A stretch of 5,668 bases of DNA from Flavobacteriales bacterium (GTDB lineage Bacteria > Bacteroidota > Bacteroidia > NS11-12g > UBA955): positions 1-5,668 of the forward strand of contig CANHXF010000127.1 of the NCBI GenBank assembly GCA_947464515.1, read 5' to 3'. The notes beneath the pieces are model-generated. The model ran no database searches, had not been told where the DNA came from, and was given only the letters and a program-made list of their open reading frames with translations. A program made the position numbers and the translations under genes. Shown in pieces: positions 1 to 5,034 of this stretch. Within the stretch, counting starts at the first letter, position 1. Each line of letters begins with the position of its first letter.

Positions 1-638
1 CCGTAGGCGTGAATGATTCTATCATCGTCTAACAGAATTCCTACATGGGTCACTTTCCCATCGGCATTGGCAAAATAGGCCAAATCGCCGGGCTTGCGCT
101 GATCCCACATTTCACGATCCCCGCAAAGGGCTTGTTGATAGGCATCACGGGGCATATTAATGCGCAACATCTGACCTACGGCCTGCACTAGGCCACTACA
201 ATCGATGCCCCAAATGGAACGACCGCCCCATAAATAGGGAGTATTGAGGAAGGCCTCCGCCGCTGCCGCGGCTCCGGCCACCAAAAATTTACCGCCCCGA
301 TAATAATAAACACCGCCATCAATCACAATATTCCCTGAATTAGGCACACGACATCCGGGCGACAATAGAATCTTATCCCCTTCATCACCCAAAAAACAAC
401 TCCCAACTTCCGACACGACAGCCCAGTCCGTCTTCTCAAACGAAGAAAAATCTCTCAGATACATTTCTGGAACCCAACCCACATAGCGATCATAATTCGT
501 CCTCACCTGCAACCACTCCCCGTCACTGCCTACCACACTACAAACCTCCCCAAACAACATCGAACTCACCATCTCACTCTTCGAACTACTCGAAGCGCGC
601 ATCGGAACCCATGACTGTAGACAGATTCGCTGTACCAT
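1..638 (-). CDS. C40 family (NlpC/P60) peptidase with N-terminal bacterial SH3 domains, C-terminus cut by window edge
   Basis: Likely a cysteine endopeptidase that cleaves gamma-D-glutamyl-diamino acid bonds in murein peptides. The 212 visible codons start at ATG 638; an in-frame stop lies seven codons upstream, so little extension is possible. Residues 1-60 form a first SH3b-like domain (WVPMRAS near 10-16, GWV at 54-56) and about 70-120 a second. The NlpC/P60 core starts near 130 (TPYLWGGRS) and shows the catalytic triad: Cys147 in DCSGLVQ, His198 in HVGI and His210 in IIHAYG. The double SH3 plus Cys-His-His layout resembles YkfC of Bacillus, a murein tripeptide recycling enzyme. No signal peptide or lipobox is visible, which suggests a cytoplasmic recycling role (inference). 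The start lies 2 bp after the ferredoxin stop, so it is probably co-transcribed and translationally coupled. The remaining C-terminal residues lie outside the window. Confidence 0.93.
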   Translation of the reverse strand, partial: MVQRICLQSWVPMRASSSSKSEMVSSMLFGEVCSVVGSDGEWLQVRTNYDRYVGWVPEMYLRDFSSFEKTDWAVVSEVGSCFLGDEGDKILLSPGCRVPNSGNIVIDGGVYYYRGGKFLVAGAAAAAEAFLNTPYLWGGRSIWGIDCSGLVQAVGQMLRINMPRDAYQQALCGDREMWDQRKPGDLAYFANADGKVTHVGILLDDDRIIHAY

Positions 639-640
639 AA

Positions 641-988
641 TTACAAATGCAATCTTTCCTTACGATCCAACAATAACGCCACATCTTCCTCGTGATCTGG
701 GTCAGGCACACAACAGTCTACCGGACATACCGCAGCGCATTGAGGTTCCTCATGAAAACCCGTGCACTCAGTGCATTTGTCTGGCACAATAAAATAAACT
801 TCCTGACTCACTGGCGCGAACTTATCGTCAACATTCACCATACGCCCGTCTGTCAATTGAAACATCCCCGTCACCCCCGTACCATCAGCAATGGCCCACT
901 CAACCCCTGCTTCATAAATCGCATTATTTGGACATTCCGGCTCGCAAGCCCCGCAGTTAATACACTCTTCTGTGATAATGATTGCCAT
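641..988 (-). CDS. 2[4Fe-4S] ferredoxin with a long inter-cluster insert
   Basis: Small electron carrier of 115 residues, expected to be cytoplasmic. The first cluster motif is C9-x2-C12-x2-C15-x3-C19-P. The second is C72-x2-C75-x8-C84-x3-C88-P; the eight-residue gap is the hallmark of Allochromatium (Alvin/YfhL)-type ferredoxins, as is an acidic C-terminal tail after CPVDCC (92-93 are extra cysteines). What differs from the classic ~80-residue proteins is the 52-residue stretch between C19 and C72, which includes a GTGVTGMFQLTDGR segment that looks like a beta-hairpin. From memory, this longer form is common in Bacteroidota. Redox partners cannot be inferred from the neighbours. It is the first gene of a two-gene unit with the C40 peptidase 2 bp downstream, preceded by a good promoter with only about a 10-nt leader. 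Confidence 0.95.
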   Translation of the reverse strand: MAIIITEECINCGACEPECPNNAIYEAGVEWAIADGTGVTGMFQLTDGRMVNVDDKFAPVSQEVYFIVPDKCTECTGFHEEPQCAAVCPVDCCVPDPDHEEDVALLLDRKERLHL

Positions 989-999
989 AATATATACTA

Positions 1000-1032
1000 C
1001 AAAGTTAAAGGCCTTTTGTACCTTCGAATCAA
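1000..1032 (-). promoter_or_regulatory. Bacteroidota-type promoter for the ferredoxin-peptidase operon
   Basis: On the minus strand the sequence has TTG (1032-1030), a 22-bp spacer, then TAACTTTG (1007-1000), an exact match to the TAnnTTTG -7 box with a -33 TTG at accepted spacing (about 17-23 bp). The predicted start of transcription, roughly 6-8 bp past the box, leaves a very short, A/T-rich leader before ATG 988 with no Shine-Dalgarno. This is the best promoter match in the window. Confidence 0.55.
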
Positions 1033-1040
1033 TTTTTTAA

Positions 1041-1055
1041 CCCACAACCATGGAA
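1041..1055 (+). other. Leader motif shared with the start at 3451 (copy 1)
   Basis: A T-run, then CCCACAAC (1041-1048), one C, then ATGGAA. The gene at 3451 has TTTTT, CCCACAAC (3443-3450), then ATGGAA with no spacer base. No Shine-Dalgarno is present at either. It may be a translation-start context or a binding site, or coincidence. Confidence 0.35.
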
Positions 1056-1553
1056 ATAGCCATTTTTTCGGACATACACGACAACCTAAAGAATTTAGAA
1101 TTGGCCATCGACCAAATCAAAGCCAGAGGCATCAACAAATTAATTTATTGCGGCGATTTCTGCGCACCCTTTGTGATGAAGCAACTCGGACAAAGCGGAC
1201 TAGAGATTCACGCAGTTTGGGGCAACAACGATGGCGATCGATACAAACTCACACAAATCGCATCACAATTCCCAAGTATCAAATTATATGGCGAATACAT
1301 TGGCGATGAAGACTGTTTATTAGAAATCGATGGGGTAAAAATTGGTGTTTCCCACTATCACTTTTACGCCAAAACCATGATCAAAACGGGCTGGTACGAT
1401 GTGGTTTGCTTTGGACATTCACACCAATCACACAAACAGAAATTTGGCAACGCGCTTTTGATAAACCCAGGCGAAATTGCAGGTATTTTTGGCCCGGCCA
1501 CCTATGCCATTTACGACACGCAACTGCGAGGCTCTGAAATTATCACACTCTAA
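1050..1553 (+). CDS. YfcE/MJ0936-family metallophosphoesterase
   Basis: Predicted two-metal phosphodiesterase/phosphatase of 167 residues, the normal length for this compact family; the physiological substrate is unknown. The calcineurin-like metal-binding motifs are all present in order: D8-x-H10 in SDIHDN, G35-D36 in CGDF, G58-N59-N60-D61 (the histidine of the usual GNHD is Asn, as is common in the YfcE/MJ0936 branch), H102/H104 in VSHYH, and G122-H-S-H125. The N-terminus begins directly at the first beta-strand (MEIAIFSDIH), which supports ATG 1050, and no signal peptide is present. It is divergent from the ferredoxin gene across 61 bp and convergent with the kinase gene, with 2 bp between the two stop codons. 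The leader immediately before the start closely matches that of the gene at 3451. Confidence 0.95.
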   Translation: MEIAIFSDIHDNLKNLELAIDQIKARGINKLIYCGDFCAPFVMKQLGQSGLEIHAVWGNNDGDRYKLTQIASQFPSIKLYGEYIGDEDCLLEIDGVKIGVSHYHFYAKTMIKTGWYDVVCFGHSHQSHKQKFGNALLINPGEIAGIFGPATYAIYDTQLRGSEIITL

Positions 1554-1555
1554 CC

Positions 1556-2236
1556 TTACGAAAGTCCCTCTCCAATTGCCGCAAGTACCGATGGATGGGC
1601 ATGACAGCGAATGTGCTCAATAATTGCGGCAACATTCTCATCTGCAGGTCCGTTGTTTTCCACAATCAAATCGCAGCGATCCTTGTGCGGTAAAATGTGA
1701 TTGTTATAGGCCGGCATCACATGATGTTCCCATTGATGCAAACTTCGCTTTAGCGGAATGCCCCTCTCCCTAATATCCCTGTCTTTGCGTCGCTGAAAAC
1801 ACAACTCCAAATCACAATCAATAAATATCCTATAATTCAACAGCGAATCTACCGCGACATAATCCATCACGAATAAACCCTCAACCAACAAAATCGGTGC
1901 GGGACTTACAATTTCCGTGCGATCAGGAGCATCGTAGTTTTCAAACTGATACTTTTTAATCATGACAGATTTGTAGGCAATCAAACTCATCAAATCCTCA
2001 TGAAATCGCTCCGAAAATAACGCCGATGGCAAGTCGTAATTGGCCTCACCAAATGCATCCACATGCTGCATCTCCAACGGCTTATAGTAATCATCAAAAC
2101 CCACAATGGTTACCGAATCGCCCAACCGAGCTTTTAACGCATCCACAAAGTATGTTTTCCCCGCACCAGACAAGCCCGTTAGCCCCAAAACAAAGGGCTC
2201 AATACTGCTTATGTTTTCCAAATCCCCGTGGCCCAT
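1556..2236 (-). CDS. Uridine kinase-family P-loop kinase with altered nucleoside-site motif
   Basis: Protein of 226 residues of the uridine kinase/phosphoribulokinase family; the reaction would be ATP-dependent phosphorylation of a small substrate in the cytoplasm. Walker A is GLSGAGKT (21-28). Further family landmarks in order: FDDYYK (47-52), NYDLPSA (66-72), VEGLF (118-122, Walker B-like region), the lid RRKDRDIRERG (149-159), and MPAYNNHILP...CDLIV (174-192). In Udk/UCK the segment YDFxxHxR supplies uridine-binding His; here it reads YDAPDRTE (101-108), with Arg in place of His and Glu in place of Arg, so uridine may not be the substrate. ATG 2236 is preferred over TTG 2239, because it forms a TGATG overlap with the upstream MORN gene stop. 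It is the second gene of that operon. I leave the symbol blank because of the altered motif. Confidence 0.88.
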   Translation of the reverse strand: MGHGDLENISSIEPFVLGLTGLSGAGKTYFVDALKARLGDSVTIVGFDDYYKPLEMQHVDAFGEANYDLPSALFSERFHEDLMSLIAYKSVMIKKYQFENYDAPDRTEIVSPAPILLVEGLFVMDYVAVDSLLNYRIFIDCDLELCFQRRKDRDIRERGIPLKRSLHQWEHHVMPAYNNHILPHKDRCDLIVENNGPADENVAAIIEHIRCHAHPSVLAAIGEGLS

Positions 2237-3387
2237 CAACGCTTTTTCGCTTTAAAATACTTCTCCTTGATCACCTCACCTTTATCGTCGTAAACCTGCT
2301 CCACCAAAGGCTCTCCGTTGTTATCCATAAAAATCCATCGACCAACCATTTCGCCATCCGCATATGACCCGCTGCGCTGTTGATAATGACTTACCTGACC
2401 ATGAACCCAAGACCCCTGCCTCACTCCATCCTCGAACATCCCTTCTGATTCCACCTGCAATTTCATCTTTTTGATTGCATCATCCCAAGCGTCCTTCATC
2501 TCTAAAAACCGACCATCACGCTGATCTTCTTTAAACGTTTCGATGCGAAGCGTATCGCCAAAAGCATTGTATTCGATAAACGCCCCATTTCGCTTTCCCA
2601 TTTTCCACCTAGACTCTGCAATCAAATTACAAGTCACCGCATCGTATACGCGAGAAATACTGTCGTGCTTGCCATCTTTGTAATAGTCTTCATTGGCCGC
2701 ACAACCATTGCGATGAAACAAATAATATCTACCATGAGGCAATCCTTTCTTGTATTCCTTAACATATCGCAATATCGAATCCGGATAATACGAAATCACA
2801 GCACCATCAGGCATATCGTTATCAAAATTGGCAATCTGCTCCACCTTTCCATTGTCGAAAAAAGAAACAGCCGAACCCTGCCTAACACCTTCTCTATAAT
2901 GTTTGATATACATCGGCAAACCGTTCATGTAGTAACCTTTGACTTCACCATCTAAGCTATCGTTTTTGAAATACCCTTCCACCACCACAACCCCAGTTTT
3001 TTCATCGGCATACTTAAAGAACCCATTTTTCTTGCCATCGGACCAAGTCTCTTCCGCCACAAAAATCCCTTTCTCCGTTAGTTCCTTGTAGGTGCCATGT
3101 TTATAACCATTCAAATACCCTTGCTCCGTATTAATCCGATTATCAGGCCATAATACGATGGCAATACCAGTGAATGGCGAAGACCCCTCCATCTGGGAAT
3201 TGGCTTTCATAGGGGCATAGGCGACACCATTTCTTACCTCCAAGGCCGATGCCAGCACCTTTCTAACCAAGGGGTAATTCTTATCCATCTTTGCCTTGTT
3301 CGGAGGCAGTTGGACTGATTGTGAATACACAGTGGCAGGAATCCAACCACAAACAACCAAAGTGAGACAATAGATTAAACGACGCAT
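2236..3387 (-). CDS. Exported MORN_2 (YwqK-like) repeat protein, function unknown
   Basis: Protein of 383 residues with a signal peptide (MRRLIYCLTLVVCGWIPATVYS, cleavage likely after Ser22 or nearby); Cys13 sits in LVVC, a poor lipobox, so a lipoprotein is less likely. From about 90 to 358 it is almost entirely repeats of the form aromatic-x-x-G-x-x-x-G-x-a-x-x-a...G (for example GYLNGYKHGTY, EYKKGLPHGRY, SYADGEMVGRW). I count 11 units whose aromatic anchors fall at 91, 115, 139, 164, 188, 212, 236, 261, 285, 318 and 342, a 24-25 residue period with one insert of about 9 residues near 300. Database names of the type 'YwqK antitoxin' come from a Bacillus relative; no toxin partner is present here. 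The start at 3387 is chosen because it gives the signal peptide; longer upstream reading has no coding character. The kinase gene follows with a TGATG overlap. Confidence 0.9.
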   Translation of the reverse strand: MRRLIYCLTLVVCGWIPATVYSQSVQLPPNKAKMDKNYPLVRKVLASALEVRNGVAYAPMKANSQMEGSSPFTGIAIVLWPDNRINTEQGYLNGYKHGTYKELTEKGIFVAEETWSDGKKNGFFKYADEKTGVVVVEGYFKNDSLDGEVKGYYMNGLPMYIKHYREGVRQGSAVSFFDNGKVEQIANFDNDMPDGAVISYYPDSILRYVKEYKKGLPHGRYYLFHRNGCAANEDYYKDGKHDSISRVYDAVTCNLIAESRWKMGKRNGAFIEYNAFGDTLRIETFKEDQRDGRFLEMKDAWDDAIKKMKLQVESEGMFEDGVRQGSWVHGQVSHYQQRSGSYADGEMVGRWIFMDNNGEPLVEQVYDDKGEVIKEKYFKAKKR

Positions 3388-3401
3388 GTAATTAATTTTT
3401 T

Positions 3402-3409
3402 CAAAATTA
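3402..3409 (-). promoter_or_regulatory. Putative -7 box for the MORN-kinase operon
   Basis: The minus strand reads TAATTTTG here, an exact TAnnTTTG match ending 14 bp before ATG 3387, which would give a leader of roughly 8-10 nt. I find no -33 TTG at 17-23 bp, so this rests on the -7 box alone. It lies back to back with the plus-strand box at 3421-3428. Confidence 0.42.
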
Positions 3410-3420
3410 AAGGGGAGTAT

Positions 3421-3428
3421 TAGATTTG
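3421..3428 (+). promoter_or_regulatory. Putative -7 box for the YjbR-PPIase operon
   Basis: TAGATTTG is an exact match to the Bacteroidota TAnnTTTG box and ends 22 bp before ATG 3451. That predicts a leader of about 15 nt containing the T-run and CCCACAAC motif. No clear -33 TTG lies upstream; the place where it would fall (about 3395-3403) is A/T-rich and overlaps the divergent promoter. Confidence 0.42.
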
Positions 3429-3442
3429 TGGTCAGCATTTTT

Positions 3443-3456
3443 CCCACAACATGGAA
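3443..3456 (+). other. Leader motif shared with the start at 1050 (copy 2)
   Basis: CCCACAAC directly abuts ATGGAA, preceded by TTTTT (3438-3442). It differs from the copy at 1041 by lacking AA between the T-run and the motif and by lacking the C before ATG. The downstream proteins are unrelated, so common ancestry of the genes does not explain it. Confidence 0.35.
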
Positions 3457-3804
3457 CATTTTGACTGGGTGCAACAAATTTGTGAATCCAAAGCCATGGT
3501 AACGGCCGAATTTCCGTTCAACGAAACAACCATCGTATGGAAGGTTGCGGGTAAGATGTTTTGCCTTGGCGATATTGAAACGTTCCAATCCATTGCCTTA
3601 AAATGCGACCCTGAGAAAGCCTTAGAACTTCGGGCGGAGCATCCCCAAATCAAGGGGGCTTTCCACATGAGTAAAGTCCACTGGAACGATATTACGTTTG
3701 AAGGATTGTCAAAGCCCTTCGTTGAATCACTCATCAACCACAGTTATGAAATTGTGGTACAGAAATTGCCAAAGAAAACCCGAGAAATAATTTTACACCA
3801 ATGA
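3451..3804 (+). CDS. MmcQ/YjbR family protein
   Basis: Cytoplasmic protein of 117 residues, the usual length for this single-domain family with a CyaY-like fold; relatives are often labelled DNA-binding, but the cellular role is not established. Family signatures seen: EFPFNETTIVWKVAGKMFCL (20-39), LKCDPEKALELR (50-61), the HMSKVHWN segment (72-79) and the closing HSYEIVVQKLPKKTRE (97-112). The segment between HWN and HSY is slightly short (ITFEGLSKPFVESLIN). ATG 3451 matches the expected N-terminus (an acidic helix leading to the FPF motif), and CCCACAAC lies directly upstream rather than a Shine-Dalgarno. The last four bases overlap the next start (ATGA), so the downstream isomerase is probably translated by coupling. 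The two products act in different compartments, so the pairing need not mean a shared function. Confidence 0.95.
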   Translation: MEHFDWVQQICESKAMVTAEFPFNETTIVWKVAGKMFCLGDIETFQSIALKCDPEKALELRAEHPQIKGAFHMSKVHWNDITFEGLSKPFVESLINHSYEIVVQKLPKKTREIILHQ

Positions 3805-4877
3805 GAAATACACTCACTACCCTCGCCGCATTGGCGGTTAGCAGCTTCAGTCAGATGGCTTGGGGCAACAGCACAGCAATTAATTACAACATGGATAACG
3901 AGAATTTAGAACAAGACGGTCAGCCCCAGTTGGCAGATGGCCTGTACGCACAAATGACCACCAACAAGGGCACCATTTTGCTTCAATTGAATTACAAAGA
4001 AACCCCACTTACGGTTTGCAACTTTGTTGGATTGGCCGAAGGCACAATTTCTAACACTGCCAAACCTGCCGGTACCCCTTACTACGATGGTTTGAAATTC
4101 CACCGTGTAATTGCCAATTTCATGATTCAAGGTGGCGATCCACTAGGAAATGGAAGTGGTGGCCCAGGTTATCAGTTCGCAGACGAATTTGTGTCAAGCC
4201 TTCGCCATTCTGGCCCTGGTATTTTGTCGATGGCTAACGCCGGACCTGCAACCAACGGTTCACAGTTTTTCATCACTCATACTGCGACTGCATGGCTAGA
4301 CGATAAACATACCGTTTTTGGTCATGTCGTGAGCGGAATGGATGTCGTGAATTCTATTGCCCAAGACGACAAAATCGAAAAACTCACCATCATCCGTAAG
4401 GGAAAAGATGCTAAGGCATTTAAATCCGACGATGCGACTTTCAAGAAAATGCAAGCAGACGATATAGCGAAAGCGGAAGCAGCCATCAAATCTTTGGCAG
4501 AAGGATTTGAAACATGGGTAAAAACAACCTACCCTACTGCAAAACAAACTGCCTCAGGATTGTGGTATGTTATTGAACAAGCAGGAACTGGCGCTCAAGC
4601 CGTTTCTGGAAAAAATGTAAGCGTTCATTACAGCGGCAAGTTGGACAATGGAACTGAATTCGATAATTCTTACAAGCGCGGACAACCCATTGATTTCAAA
4701 TTGGGTGTAGGTCAAGTAATTCCAGGTTGGGACGAAGGCATTGCCTTGATGAGCGTTGGCGCAAAATACAAGTTGATTATCCCATCTAAATTGGGCTACG
4801 GAAAACAAGGTGCGGGCGGAGTAATTCCTCCAAATGCTACCCTAATTTTCGACACCGAATTGGTGGACGTAAAATAA
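3801..4877 (+). CDS. Exported dual peptidyl-prolyl isomerase: cyclophilin-FKBP fusion
   Basis: Catalyses cis-trans isomerisation at Xaa-Pro bonds, most likely in the periplasm, where it would assist folding. Residues 1-22 look like a signal peptide ending AWG|N. Residues about 48-200 are a cyclophilin: FHRVIANFMIQGGDP (100-114) supplies Arg102, Phe107 and Gln110, followed by Gln155-Phe156-Phe157 and WLDDKH with Trp165, Leu166 and His170, matching Arg55, Phe60, Gln63, Gln111-Phe113, Trp121, Leu122 and His126 of human cyclophilin A. A charged, probably helical linker spans about 200-250 (KKMQADDIAKAEAAIK). Residues about 252-358 are an FKBP domain: HYSGKLDNGTEFD with Tyr277, Phe287 and Asp288, VIPGWDEG with Val306, Ile307 and Trp310, LGYG (331-334) and VIPPNATLIFD (341-351). 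The position of FKBP12 His87 is Ala338, as in many bacterial FKBPs. Both active sites look intact. The start overlaps the YjbR stop, and a strong hairpin follows. Confidence 0.96.
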   Translation: MRNTLTTLAALAVSSFSQMAWGNSTAINYNMDNENLEQDGQPQLADGLYAQMTTNKGTILLQLNYKETPLTVCNFVGLAEGTISNTAKPAGTPYYDGLKFHRVIANFMIQGGDPLGNGSGGPGYQFADEFVSSLRHSGPGILSMANAGPATNGSQFFITHTATAWLDDKHTVFGHVVSGMDVVNSIAQDDKIEKLTIIRKGKDAKAFKSDDATFKKMQADDIAKAEAAIKSLAEGFETWVKTTYPTAKQTASGLWYVIEQAGTGAQAVSGKNVSVHYSGKLDNGTEFDNSYKRGQPIDFKLGVGQVIPGWDEGIALMSVGAKYKLIIPSKLGYGKQGAGGVIPPNATLIFDTELVDVK

Positions 4878-4906
4878 TTCTAGGAATTTTATTTCTGGAG
4901 ATATTC

Positions 4907-4939
4907 ACGAGAGAGGGCCGCATTGCGGCCCTCTCTCGT
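4907..4939 (+). terminator. Strong hairpin, intrinsic terminator after the PPIase gene
   Basis: A perfect 14-bp G/C-rich inverted repeat (4908-4921 pairing with 4925-4938, CGAGAGAGGGCCGC on the left arm) with a 3-nt ATT loop; the outer A4907-T4939 pair makes it 15. It sits 29 bp after the isomerase stop codon and about 50 bp before the pyrG -7 box. The following T-run is short and broken (TTTGTT), so it could also act mainly as an mRNA 3'-end stabiliser. Confidence 0.85.
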
Positions 4940-4988
4940 TTGTTGAAAACTACCGAATTACTTTCCCATTCACACATTAATCTTATGT

Positions 4989-4996
4989 TATTTTTG
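4989..4996 (+). promoter_or_regulatory. Putative -7 box for pyrG
   Basis: TATTTTTG is an exact match to the Bacteroidota TAnnTTTG box, 38 bp before the pyrG start. The -33 element is weak: CTTTC at 4961-4965 at about 23 bp spacing is the nearest T-rich candidate, and there is no TTG. Its position just after the upstream terminator supports an independent pyrG promoter, predicted to start near the TATCCCG at 4997-5003. Confidence 0.5.
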
Positions 4997-5013
4997 TATC
5001 CCGTAACATCACA

Positions 5014-5027
5014 TTCCCTTTAGGGAA
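5014..5027 (+). promoter_or_regulatory. Small leader hairpin covering the possible pyrG ribosome-binding region
   Basis: TTCCC (5014-5018) and GGGAA (5023-5027) form a 5-bp stem with a TTTA loop, 7 nt before the ATG. The right arm contains the only Shine-Dalgarno-like stretch (AGGGAA, 5022-5027), so pairing would hide it. The stem is short and may be a chance dyad; a regulatory role is inference. Confidence 0.28.
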
Positions 5028-5034
5028 AATCAAC

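Noticed and set aside
1019..1026. TACCTTCG as a -7 box for the phosphoesterase gene
   Set aside because: One mismatch to TAnnTTTG and no -33 TTG at suitable distance; too weak to annotate although the position (23 bp before ATG) fits.
692..1309. Long plus-strand open frame covering the ferredoxin gene antisense and the start of the phosphoesterase gene
   Set aside because: Its translation shows no family motif and unnatural composition (rich in His, Arg and Asn), while the two overlapped genes in other frames have clear metal-binding motifs.
2237..2239. TTG as the start codon of the kinase gene
   Set aside because: The ATG directly after it makes a standard TGATG stop/start overlap; the TTG adds just one residue.
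2236..3387. Toxin-antitoxin system based on the YwqK-like MORN repeats
   Set aside because: The protein carries a signal peptide and its operon partner is a P-loop kinase with metabolic-family motifs; there is no toxin-like gene in the window.
3388..3588. N-terminal extension of the MORN protein by 67 residues to an upstream ATG
   Set aside because: The extension is antisense to the YjbR coding region, has no family character, would bury the signal peptide, and lies upstream of the -7 box.
3432..3737. Minus-strand open frame opposite the YjbR-family gene
   Set aside because: No recognisable motif; it is the antisense shadow of a well-supported coding sequence.
4907..4939. The G/C-rich inverted repeat as a mobile-element or attachment-site end
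   Set aside because: A single hairpin with a 3-nt loop right after a stop codon fits a terminator; there is no transposase, target duplication or second copy in the window.
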